From Rhodobiaceae bacterium (GTDB taxonomy: Bacteria; Pseudomonadota; Alphaproteobacteria; Parvibaculales; Parvibaculaceae), in NCBI GenBank assembly GCA_002746275.1, contig NVWR01000010.1:494-14535 (forward strand): a stretch of DNA of 14,042 nt, in the 5' to 3' direction. Below the pieces are notes generated by a model that searched no databases, was not told where the DNA came from, and was given only the letters and a program-made list of their open reading frames with translations. The position numbers were made by a program, and so were the translations under genes. This document shows positions 1 to 7,286 of this stretch, piece after piece. The first letter of the stretch is position 1. The number at the start of each line of letters is the position of its first letter.

Positions 1-3000
1 CAACCACGGACTCTGGCGGCGCGACCTATTCTGAGACTTTCTCCATCGCAGTCGGTGATGTGAATGAAGGCCCGACGGATATTGCGTTGAGCAATGCCTC
101 GGTTGCAGAGAATGCAGCCGGTGCTGTGGTCGGAACTCTTTCAACGACCGATGTCGATGCAGGAGATACGCACTCCTACGCTGTTGATGATGCGCGTTTT
201 GAAGTCGTTGGCGGAGAGCTGAAGCTCAAAGCTGGCGTCTCGCTTGATCACGAAGCTGCGGACAGTGTCGACGTTGTGGTCACAACGACGGACTCTGGTG
301 GTGCAACTTACTCGGAGACTTTCTCCATCGCAGTTGGTGATGTGAACGAAGGTCCGACGGACATTGCTCTCTCGAATTCTTCAGTTGCTGAGAACGCAGC
401 CGGTGCGGTTGTCGGAACTCTTTCAACCACCGACGTCGATGCGGGCGATACGCACTCCTATGCTGTCGATGATGCACGGTTTGAAGTTGTTGGTGGCGAG
501 CTGAAGCTCAAAGCCGGTGTCTCTCTGGACCATGAGGCTGCAGACAGTGTCGATGTTATCGTCACGACAACTGACTCTGGTGGTGCCACTTACTCCGAGA
601 CTTTCTCCATCGCGGTCGGTGATGTGAACGAAGGTCCAACGGACATAAGTCTGGCCGGGACAAGTACAACAACCGTCACGGTAACATTTGAATCTGAGAG
701 TGCCGGCTATCAAAACAGCCTGGGTATCTATCATAAAGATGCAGACGGAAACCCGGTTGCTGGCGAAATTGTCTGGGTAAATGGCGATTCACTTTCTGTT
801 GGCGATACCGGTAGCGCAACCTTTGAAGGGATTGATGAGGACAATATTGGATACTTCCTCATTCCAGACGGTGCCAGCCATAATGGTGGCCTTGCTGCAG
901 GCACGAGTGTCAGCTTTGTGCAGGACGGTAATGGGGATTGGCAGGCCGTTACAGAAGGCGGAACGCCTCTCGTTGGGACTGATGCAAACGTCTACTTCTC
1001 GGGCGGGGCTGGCGTCAACCAGGACGGGCTTGATCACACGGTTGAATCTGGTAACAGCATCGGTTTTGAAGATACCATCAACAATGGCGACATGGATTTT
1101 GGCGATCTGATCTTCAGCACGGATGTTCAGCATGTCGAAGCATTGGCAGTTGCTGAAAATGAAGCGGGCGCGGTTGTGGGAACTCTGTCTACCACCGATG
1201 TAGATGCGGGAGACACGCATACCTATACGGTCGACGATACACGCTTTGAAGTGGTCGATGGCGAGCTCAAGCTCAAGGCCGGTACTTCGCTCAATCATGA
1301 GGCCGCTGACAGTGTTGACGTGACCGTGACGACAACGGATTCTGGTGGCGCCACATACTCTGAGACTTTCTCCATTGTAGTCGGCGATGTGAATGAAGGC
1401 CCGACGGATATTGCCCTGTCGAATGCAAGCGTGGATGAGAATGCCGCCGGTGCCGTGGTCGGAACTCTATCAACCACCGATGTAGATGCGGGAGATACGC
1501 ATACCTATACGGTCGATGATGCGCGATTTGAGGTTGTCGATGGAGAGTTGAAGCTCAAAGATGGCGTCTCTCTGGACTATGAAACTGAAGGCTCAAGCTA
1601 CATAGGTCAGACGGGCACAATCGACGTCAGCAATTTCACTGACACAAACAGTGGCTTCACGGTGACGGCACAGAATGTCGTGGGAGGGGCATTGACAGAA
1701 GCTTCTTCGGCAAATGTTTCGACGCTGTTTGGTACAAGTATTGGTGCCAGCGGGAACGTGTCCGATTCGGATAGCTCGCACGCTGAGCAGATCGCCTACG
1801 ACAAGGCTTCAGGGCTATCCGAAACCCTCATCGTTGATTTTGACAATGATGTTGAGTCTTTGAGCTTTGATTTTGAGCATCTCTACACAAATAGTTTTGG
1901 TGAAAATGCGCATTGGGCTGTCTATCAGGACGGAGCGCTGGTTGCAGAAGGCGACTTTACCGAACAGGGAAGTGGCAGTGGTGATGGCACAATCACTGTC
2001 AATCCAGGAACAACGTTTGATCAGGTCGTCTTTTCTGGAAATCTACAGAGCGATGGATCAGATGGTTCAGACTTTGCGATTTCCGGAATTACGTTCAACG
2101 AGGCGGATGTGATCGTCGCCCCGGTGATAGACGTTAATGTTACCTCTACGGATTCCGGTGGGCTGTCTATTACAGAAACCTTCTCCATCGATGTAGGTGA
2201 TGTGAGTGAAGGGCCGGTCACCTTGTGGAGCGAAGATTTCTCAAGTCTTTCAGATGGCATCACGTCAGATAATGGAGATACCGCCTGGAGCGCTAGTGAT
2301 GCTGGGGCAACATATACCGGAAATCACGGGATTTCCGATGAAGCCTACGAGTTCGGACAAACCACTAACGATACGACGCATGATCCGTCTGTGACGACGT
2401 GGTCAAGCGAGGCTATCGACATATCCGGTCAGACCGATCTGGACCTGAGTTTTTCTCTCTCTGCAATAGGAGATATGGAGGAGAGTGGAGGGGCCCGAGA
2501 CTCGTTTAAAGCATATGCCGTGATCGATGGCGTGCGTACGGAGTTGCTGGTTCAGGATGGTGATGACGGCATCGCCGATGTCTACAATTTCCAGAATGTC
2601 GGTCAAGGATCGACGCTTGTGATTGAGTTCGAAGTGGCGACGACCAGCTCGAGCGAGTCCTACGTAGTCGATGATATCAAGCTGGTAGGTAATTCTGAGG
2701 AAGGCACAGGAACCGACCTGTACTCCATCACCGACCCCGGCGATATGGCGCCGTCCATACCTTCGATGACCTCCACAACTGATTACCATTATGACGGTAC
2801 AAATGGTGGCGATGCCGTCACCTATACCGGAGGGTGGGCTGACAACAAACTGCATGGCCGTGCGGGTGATGACACGCTGGTCGATAACAATTTTGCAGGC
2901 GAAGTGAAGGGTGAAGACGGAAACGACACGCTTTACGGCCGCGGTGGCAACGATACGCTGGATGGTGGGTCCGGCGATGATACGCTTTACGGCGGATCCG

Positions 3001-3404
3001 GCGACGACACACTCAAAGGTGGCAAAAGCGGGGATGATATCCTCGTTGGCGGCGGCGGCAATGACACTCTGATCGGCGGAGAAGGAAACGACGTCCTCTT
3101 TGGCGGCAGCGGCGATGACCTGATGAAAGGTGAGGATGGCTCAGACCTCTTCATCTTCCAGACCGGCAATGGTGACAGCGATACTGTTATCGGCGGCGAC
3201 GGCGGAGGCTGGACAGATACAATCCAGCTTCAGGCGAACGGTGGCGGATATGTCGATGTTGATTGGACGCTGCAACTCGATACGGGGTCGGTCGACGGCA
3301 GTGATACCGGGTCGTATGACCTGTCGGATGATGCTGCCGGGACAATCACATTTGCCGATGGCTCGGAAATCTCGTTCGAAGGCATCGAGCGTATCGAGTG
3401 GTGA
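1..3404 (+). CDS. Giant RTX adhesin-like protein with cadherin-type repeats, C-terminal part (5' partial)
   Basis: The frame is open from the first complete codon (base 3), so the true start lies upstream; the GTG at 60 lies inside a repeat and is not a start. Seen in order: the end of one cadherin-like repeat (3-62); repeats of 94 residues at 63-344 and 345-626; a repeat at 627-1391 carrying a DUF4114-like insert (about 675-1130); a repeat at 1392-2204 carrying a second, unrecognised insert (about 1596-2123); a beta-sandwich domain with a WSEDFSS start (about 2217-2690); about ten RTX nonapeptides of GGxGxDxLx type (about 2850-3150); and a C-terminus with DLFIFQ and FADGSEISFEGIERIEW, typical of type I secretion targets. 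Known for such families: export by a TolC-type channel, calcium-driven folding outside the cell, and roles in adhesion or biofilm. The exact substrate cannot be told. It ends in TGA just before a strong terminator. No secretion ABC/HlyD/TolC genes lie downstream. Confidence 0.9.
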   Translation, partial: TTDSGGATYSETFSIAVGDVNEGPTDIALSNASVAENAAGAVVGTLSTTDVDAGDTHSYAVDDARFEVVGGELKLKAGVSLDHEAADSVDVVVTTTDSGGATYSETFSIAVGDVNEGPTDIALSNSSVAENAAGAVVGTLSTTDVDAGDTHSYAVDDARFEVVGGELKLKAGVSLDHEAADSVDVIVTTTDSGGATYSETFSIAVGDVNEGPTDISLAGTSTTTVTVTFESESAGYQNSLGIYHKDADGNPVAGEIVWVNGDSLSVGDTGSATFEGIDEDNIGYFLIPDGASHNGGLAAGTSVSFVQDGNGDWQAVTEGGTPLVGTDANVYFSGGAGVNQDGLDHTVESGNSIGFEDTINNGDMDFGDLIFSTDVQHVEALAVAENEAGAVVGTLSTTDVDAGDTHTYTVDDTRFEVVDGELKLKAGTSLNHEAADSVDVTVTTTDSGGATYSETFSIVVGDVNEGPTDIALSNASVDENAAGAVVGTLSTTDVDAGDTHTYTVDDARFEVVDGELKLKDGVSLDYETEGSSYIGQTGTIDVSNFTDTNSGFTVTAQNVVGGALTEASSANVSTLFGTSIGASGNVSDSDSSHAEQIAYDKASGLSETLIVDFDNDVESLSFDFEHLYTNSFGENAHWAVYQDGALVAEGDFTEQGSGSGDGTITVNPGTTFDQVVFSGNLQSDGSDGSDFAISGITFNEADVIVAPVIDVNVTSTDSGGLSITETFSIDVGDVSEGPVTLWSEDFSSLSDGITSDNGDTAWSASDAGATYTGNHGISDEAYEFGQTTNDTTHDPSVTTWSSEAIDISGQTDLDLSFSLSAIGDMEESGGARDSFKAYAVIDGVRTELLVQDGDDGIADVYNFQNVGQGSTLVIEFEVATTSSSESYVVDDIKLVGNSEEGTGTDLYSITDPGDMAPSIPSMTSTTDYHYDGTNGGDAVTYTGGWADNKLHGRAGDDTLVDNNFAGEVKGEDGNDTLYGRGGNDTLDGGSGDDTLYGGSGDDTLKGGKSGDDILVGGGGNDTLIGGEGNDVLFGGSGDDLMKGEDGSDLFIFQTGNGDSDTVIGGDGGGWTDTIQLQANGGGYVDVDWTLQLDTGSVDGSDTGSYDLSDDAAGTITFADGSEISFEGIERIEW
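63..626 (+). repeat. Tandem 282-bp cadherin-type coding repeats (units 1 and 2)
   Basis: Two complete direct repeats, 63-344 and 345-626, each encode 94 residues from NEGPTDIALS to FSIAVGDV. The proteins differ at only two positions that I could find (an A/S near the start and a V/I near the end). The DNA differs at scattered, mostly silent sites. DVDAGD and DSGG motifs recur in each and fit calcium-binding loops between beta-sandwich modules. Further copies of the same unit, interrupted by inserts, follow at 627-1391 and 1392-2204, and part of an earlier copy is cut by the window edge. Confidence 0.9.
627..1391 (+). repeat. Cadherin-type repeat unit 3, interrupted by a DUF4114-like domain
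   Basis: The unit opens like its neighbours (NEGPTDISLAG), then leaves the pattern for about 160 residues and resumes at VAENEAGAVVG, running to FSIVVGDV. It is 765 bp long against 282 bp for an uninterrupted unit. The inserted stretch holds GYFLIPDG near its middle and FEDTINNGDMDFGDLIF at its end. This matches my recollection of the DUF4114 pattern (a G-D-x-D-F-x-D core), a domain common in large secreted proteins. The DUF4114 call is from memory of the motif, not a search. Confidence 0.75.
1392..2204 (+). repeat. Cadherin-type repeat unit 4, interrupted by an unrecognised domain
   Basis: The unit matches its neighbours through LKDGVSLDYETEGS (to about 1595). It then carries about 177 extra residues and returns at VIDVNVTSTDSGG, ending in FSIDVGDV at 2204. 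The insert is rich in Ser, Gly, Asp and Thr with alternating hydrophobic residues (for example SLSFDFEHLY and HWAVYQDGALVAEGDF), which suggests a beta-sandwich. I do not recognise the family. The insertion point is near the end of the unit, unlike unit 3, where it is near the beginning. Confidence 0.7.
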
Positions 3405-3424
3405 CAAAATAGAATGATCTACGG

Positions 3425-3457
3425 AAAAGGGCTGTTCAATTTTGAATGGCCCTTTTT
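3425..3457 (+). terminator. Rho-independent terminator of the RTX gene
   Basis: A 15-bp stem is formed by 3425-3439 pairing with 3442-3456, around a 2-base apparent loop (functionally a slightly larger loop). AAAAGGGC pairs with GCCCTTTT, and the inner TGTTCAA pairs with TTGAATG through two G-U pairs. It ends in a run of five T (3453-3457). It begins 20 bp after the TGA at 3404. The A-run and T-run could also allow weak termination from the other direction. Confidence 0.88.
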
Positions 3458-3574
3458 GTTGCCTTCCTCCATCTGCCCGGGGCTGATAGGGTCGGGACAA
3501 AAGAAGGAGGAGACCCTCTTTCGATATTGCGGACCAGGGGAGAGCTTTGGTGCGTCTCGGGGAGGGGAAACAGA

Positions 3575-4894
3575 ATGGCCGAAAACGCAGGTGTGTCTGA
3601 CACATCGGATGGGAGCTTTATCACGCCCAACTATCGGCGTTACGCGTTGGGTTTGCTGACAGCCGTTTACACCGTCAACTATGTCGACCGGCAAATTCTC
3701 TCAATTCTGTTGGAGCCGATCAAGATCGAGCTCTCGCTCAGCGATACCCAGTTGGGTCTCTTGTTCACGACTTTCGGCATTTTTTACGCGACCCTGGGCT
3801 TGCCCATCGCGATGCTGGCGGACCGGACCAACCGCCGCAACGTCATCACCGCGGCAATGACGATTTTCTCCGGCATGACGGTCGCCTGTGGCTTCGTCAC
3901 TAGTTTCTGGCAATTGATGCTTGCGCGTATTCTTGTGGGGGTAGGGGAAGCAGGATCAAGTCCGCCATCACATTCCATGATTGCCGACATGTATGAGCCG
4001 AAGTCGCGGGCGACCGCACTTGCCACATTCTCACTGGGTGTGAATCTGGGCATCTTCGCGGGCTTTATTATCGGTGGGTATGTGGTGCAATGGTATGACT
4101 GGCGGACGGCTTTTTTCGTTGTCGGTCTGCCGGGTTTGGTGCTTGCAGTTCTGGTCCGCATAACATTGCGTGAGCCTCCACGGGGGCATTCCGAAGGCCG
4201 TGTTGAAGACAGCGACAAGGAAGTCGCTCCCACCATTTTTGATGTGCTCAGGTTTCTGCTGGCACAGCCGTCCTTTCGCCACATTGCGGCCGGTGCGACC
4301 CTTGTGTCTTTCGTGGGGTATGGCGCGGTCGCCTGGTTACCGGCTTTTCTGATTCGCTCACATGGCATGGAGGTCGGCGACATTGGTTTGGCGCTCGCTC
4401 TGATTATCGGCATTTCAGGAGGGCTGGGGACATACGGCGCCGGGCTGCTCGCCGACAGACTTGGCCAGGGGGATGTCCGTTGGTACATGTGGGTTGTTGC
4501 CATTGCAGGGTTTGCCGCCTTCCCGTTTGGGTTCAGTGTTTATCTTGTCGATAATCTGGCGATCGCATTGGCGCTCTTTGTTGTGCCCGCCGCCGCTGGT
4601 TCTCTCTACCTCGGACCCAGCCTTGCGATGACACAAGGGCTGGCACCGCTGAAGATGCGCGCGGCCGCCTCTGCTCTTCTCTTGTTTATCTTGAACATCA
4701 TTGGCCTGGGCCTGGGGCCGCAGGCCGTGGGCATTGTCAGCGACCTGCTGGAGCCAACCTATGGTGTTGAATCACTGCGCTATGCGCTGCTCGTCATGAC
4801 GCCCTTTGGGCTCTGGGGAGCGGTTCACTTCTATTTGGCTGCCCGAACTTTGGGCGCCGATCTGGAGCGGGCGCAGCTAGCGCCCGCTGCCTGA
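3575..4894 (+). CDS. Spinster-type MFS transporter
   Basis: A 439-residue inner-membrane transporter of the major facilitator superfamily. Seen: NYVDRQIL at about 35-42 in the first helix; the loop 2-3 signature LADRTNRR at 81-88; RILVGVGEAGSSPPSHSMIAD at about 118-138, characteristic of the spinster-like branch; and hydrophobic segments consistent with 12 helices. Start: the open frame reaches back to 3446, but that would begin inside the terminator. ATG 3575 follows GGGAGGGG at good spacing and gives a normal short cytoplasmic N-terminus. Known for the family: export or uptake of lipids, sugars or aromatic acids. The substrate here cannot be told. The gene stands alone after a terminator and converges with the next transporter 13 bp downstream. 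Confidence 0.88.
   Translation: MAENAGVSDTSDGSFITPNYRRYALGLLTAVYTVNYVDRQILSILLEPIKIELSLSDTQLGLLFTTFGIFYATLGLPIAMLADRTNRRNVITAAMTIFSGMTVACGFVTSFWQLMLARILVGVGEAGSSPPSHSMIADMYEPKSRATALATFSLGVNLGIFAGFIIGGYVVQWYDWRTAFFVVGLPGLVLAVLVRITLREPPRGHSEGRVEDSDKEVAPTIFDVLRFLLAQPSFRHIAAGATLVSFVGYGAVAWLPAFLIRSHGMEVGDIGLALALIIGISGGLGTYGAGLLADRLGQGDVRWYMWVVAIAGFAAFPFGFSVYLVDNLAIALALFVVPAAAGSLYLGPSLAMTQGLAPLKMRAAASALLLFILNIIGLGLGPQAVGIVSDLLEPTYGVESLRYALLVMTPFGLWGAVHFYLAARTLGADLERAQLAPAA
4866..4888. terminator. GC-rich hairpin at the convergent transporter ends
   Basis: A perfect 9-bp inverted repeat, AGCGGGCGC at 4866-4874 and GCGCCCGCT at 4880-4888, has a 5-base loop. It lies within the last codons of the spinster gene, just before its stop at 4892-4894 and just past the end of the oppositely oriented gene (4908). 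It has no T-run on either side, so it is not a classic intrinsic terminator. It may slow polymerase or protect mRNA ends, or be a by-product of a GC-rich Ala/Pro coding tail. Confidence 0.4.
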
Positions 4895-4907
4895 TCGGTC
4901 GTCAGGG

Positions 4908-6350
4908 TTAGTGCGTGTGCGCTTCTGATTGTTTCTCATGAACAAAGAACATCATCAGAAGGCCCGCCACCAGGAATACAAGCACACTCGCCAGTCCGTA
5001 ACGCTGGCTGCTTGTGACCTGCGTGACAATGGCGACGGTCAGAGGGGCGAGGAAGCTCGTCGCTTTGCCACACAAAGCATAGAGGCCATAAAACTCAGCC
5101 ATCATGCTTGGTGGCGCAATGCGGGCAAGCATCGTCCGGCTTGATGAAAGCGAGGGGCCAGCAAAAATGCCTGTCGCTGTTGCCAGAAACAAGAACCACC
5201 GTTCGGCACTTGTATCAAAGCCCATGGAGTTCATGAGCTGACCAAACCAGCTGGTGGCTTCAATAGGGTCCAGGCTGACAGCAACGAGATAGGCCGCCGT
5301 GTCTGTGGTTGTTCCCACAAGAAAAAACAAGCCGATGGCAAAGCAGGTCACCGCTCCAATGATGGTACGGCGCGACCCGATATAGTCGTCAACAAAACCT
5401 CCCAGAAGCGTGAAAGGAACTTGGGCGACGATAATGATGAGACCATAGAAACCGATCTGCGTTGTTGGCCAGTCGAAGACGCCTTTTGCGTAGACCCCGG
5501 TAAAGATGAAAACAGCGGCCTGCCCATCGTAATAAACCATCCGAGCGATTAGAAAGATCGCGATGTTGCGATAGTGGGGTAGCTTTTTGATCGTCCCGAC
5601 GACCATCGAGACGCCCTTTTTGGCGGCCTCCATCCGGCTCAGGCCGGTGCGAGGCTGATCGGGTGTGAATAGAAAGAAGGGGATCGCAAAGATCAAAAGC
5701 CACAGTGCGGAAAGCGGCCCGACCACACGGTTGTGTTCCTCAGCCACTTTATCAATGCCCAGCCATGGCACGTCAGGCAGACCAAATAGCATCAGCCAGA
5801 CCACGAAGGACAGGATCGCCCCGGTTGAACCGATGGCATATCCAACACCAGAGAGGGTCCCCAGACGTCTTTTGGGGACGAGGGCAGGGAGCATGGCGTT
5901 GTGGTAGACGATGGCAAATTCGAGGCTGGTCGCTGCAATGACAACGCCAATGATGACAATGGTGATGGAGTTGGGATCGTCGGGAGCCGCGAACCAGAGG
6001 ATCGACATGCCGAGCGCGGCCAGGAGGGTGAAAAAGAAGATGCCGGGTTTTCGAGGGCCCGCAGCGTCAGCAAGGGATCCAAAAAAGGGGCTGAGCAACG
6101 CAATGGAGATCCCCGCCGTGGCCTGCACATAGCCCCAAATAGCCTGGCCCTGAACGTCGTCGCCGACAACCGAGCCGGAAAAATACGGCGCAAACACAAA
6201 GATATTGATCAGGATGAAGTAGGGGTTTAGGGCCCAATCATAGGAAAACCACCCGAACATGCCGCGTTTCCCGGTGGGAGTAGCGCCGGTCACGGTCAAA
6301 TGACCCCCGGGCTGCTCGTGGGTCATCTGCTCTTCATATGCACTGGTCAA
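4908..6350 (-). CDS. UMF1/Atg22-family MFS transporter
   Basis: A 480-residue membrane protein on the minus strand. The N-terminal WFSYDWALNPYFILI segment (about residues 34-48), the following FAPYFSG, and the FGSLADAAGPRKPGIF loop are typical of the UMF1 family, related to the yeast vacuolar effluxer Atg22. Yeast Atg22 exports amino acids; bacterial members are uncharacterised, so no substrate is assigned. Start: a TTG at 6350 has ATGAGG about 8 bp upstream. An ATG at 6326, preceded by GAAGAG at short spacing, would give a protein eight residues shorter and is a real alternative. The gene is divergent from the phasin operon, sharing a region of about 246 bp, and convergent with the spinster transporter. 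Confidence 0.85.
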   Translation of the reverse strand: MTSAYEEQMTHEQPGGHLTVTGATPTGKRGMFGWFSYDWALNPYFILINIFVFAPYFSGSVVGDDVQGQAIWGYVQATAGISIALLSPFFGSLADAAGPRKPGIFFFTLLAALGMSILWFAAPDDPNSITIVIIGVVIAATSLEFAIVYHNAMLPALVPKRRLGTLSGVGYAIGSTGAILSFVVWLMLFGLPDVPWLGIDKVAEEHNRVVGPLSALWLLIFAIPFFLFTPDQPRTGLSRMEAAKKGVSMVVGTIKKLPHYRNIAIFLIARMVYYDGQAAVFIFTGVYAKGVFDWPTTQIGFYGLIIIVAQVPFTLLGGFVDDYIGSRRTIIGAVTCFAIGLFFLVGTTTDTAAYLVAVSLDPIEATSWFGQLMNSMGFDTSAERWFLFLATATGIFAGPSLSSSRTMLARIAPPSMMAEFYGLYALCGKATSFLAPLTVAIVTQVTSSQRYGLASVLVFLVAGLLMMFFVHEKQSEAHTH

Positions 6351-6395
6351 ACCACTGGCCTCATCTGTTTACAAAAGCAGGCATCCTGACGGGGG

Positions 6396-6406
6396 ATGCG
6401 CCGCAT
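6396..6406. promoter_or_regulatory. Possible operator palindrome between UMF1 gene and phasin
   Basis: ATGCG-C-CGCAT is a perfect inverted repeat containing TGC-N3-GCA. It sits in the 246-bp divergent region. The PHA regulator PhaR of Paracoccus and Rhodobacter is known to bind sites of CTGC-N3/4-GCAG type at phasin promoters, so this could be a degenerate version. It is about 190 bp from the phasin start and nearer the transporter start. I see no confident -35/-10 pair in this region for either gene. A chance palindrome is quite possible. Confidence 0.22.
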
Positions 6407-6596
6407 GCGATCTTGGAAAGCTGGGGAAACATAGCGGAAATCAAGGGTTTTTCCCAATATTCTGGAATTAGTATGCGCTTTCTAGACTTTCCGCCCTACA
6501 CCTTGAGCCAACAAGGGACTTCGCCAAGAGCACTCAGTCAGCTTCCTCCCCAAAAGGCGCAGTTCTTCCCTGGAATGTTTTTTGGAGATTAAGATC

Positions 6597-7079
6597 ATGG
6601 CGACGAAGACCCGCAAGACGAATAAGACAGCTAAAGCTAAGACTGCAAAAGCAGAAGCAAAACTTCCTTTGGCCCGCGACCTTTGGCTCGCAAGCCTTGG
6701 CTTCTATGGCCGGATCTACGATCAGACGGTTGAGCGCGCAGAAAACGTTCGCACCGAAGCCAGCAAATTGTTCGACGAGCTTGTTGATCGCGGCACAACG
6801 GTTGAAACAGAGACCCGCAAAGCTTTGAAGGATGTCCGTATCGACACCTCCGGCTCTGTAGAAGAGCGTCTCCAGAAGCTCCGTGATGCGCTTCCAGATC
6901 TGCCGAAATTCCCTGAAATGCCAGAACTGCCGCAGATTGCGCAGCTCTCTCAGTTCAAGTCTGCCCGTGTGCGTGATCTTGAAGCTGAAGTGGAAGGCCT
7001 GACGAAAAAGGTCAATGCGTTGAGCCGTGCAAGCAAGGCCGCAAAATCCAACCGGACCCCGGCCCGCAAAGCCGCTTAA
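6597..7079 (+). CDS. Phasin family protein 1 (PHA granule-associated)
   Basis: A 160-residue protein of the poly(hydroxyalkanoate) granule-associated phasin family, which coats storage granules and controls their number and size. Seen: a Lys/Thr/Ala-rich basic N-terminus (2-22); the phasin-like amphipathic segment ARDLWLASLGFYGRIYDQT (26-44); a helical middle to about 100; a Pro-rich linker with spaced LP/FP pairs (100-113); a Leu-heptad-like coiled coil (about 126-142); and a basic Lys/Arg tail. Start: the frame reaches back to a TTG at 6582, but ATG 6597 has GGAG 9 bp upstream and begins a normal MATKTRK terminus. It is followed by a strong hairpin and then a second phasin. No synthase is in the window. 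The family call is from motif memory. Confidence 0.85.
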   Translation: MATKTRKTNKTAKAKTAKAEAKLPLARDLWLASLGFYGRIYDQTVERAENVRTEASKLFDELVDRGTTVETETRKALKDVRIDTSGSVEERLQKLRDALPDLPKFPEMPELPQIAQLSQFKSARVRDLEAEVEGLTKKVNALSRASKAAKSNRTPARKAA

Positions 7080-7100
7080 TAGTGCTTTGCGAGCATGAGC

Positions 7101-7135
7101 CGAACGGTGCTGTGGTTTATCCACAGCGCCGTTCG
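7101..7135 (+). terminator. Strong hairpin after phasin 1
   Basis: A 15-bp stem with one G-U pair, 7101-7115 against 7121-7135, with loop TTTAT. It starts 21 bp after the phasin 1 stop. The sequence that follows is only weakly T-rich (TGATTCT). It may be a partial terminator or an mRNA-stabilising structure that sets a higher level of phasin 1 than of the downstream genes. This last point is inference. Confidence 0.55.
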
Positions 7136-7286
7136 TGATTCTACCCCCGTGATGACCGGTTTCCCCACCGATCATAAAAATTTGGCTGGCCCCCGGCGCG
7201 TTAGCACAGTCTAATTGCCAGGAAGTAGTAGCGCCCACCAGGGCGGGGCACGCGTGGATAACGCGCTCAGGGAAATGGGGAAAAGC

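Noticed and set aside
1867..2263. Overlapping ORFs on both strands within the RTX gene
   Set aside because: They are frame shadows of a repetitive coding sequence, without ribosome sites or recognisable motifs.
2850..3150. Short regular GC-rich periodicity that might look like a CRISPR or minisatellite
   Set aside because: It is the coding periodicity of RTX nonapeptides (27-bp step), in frame with the secreted protein.
3446..3574. Longer N-terminus for the spinster transporter
   Set aside because: It would start inside the terminator hairpin, has no ribosome site, and adds residues unlike the family; ATG 3575 has a strong Shine-Dalgarno.
6338..6592. 84-residue plus-strand ORF between the UMF1 gene and the phasin
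   Set aside because: It has no ribosome site, overlaps the start of the UMF1 gene and the phasin's ribosome site, and has a composition unlike a real protein.
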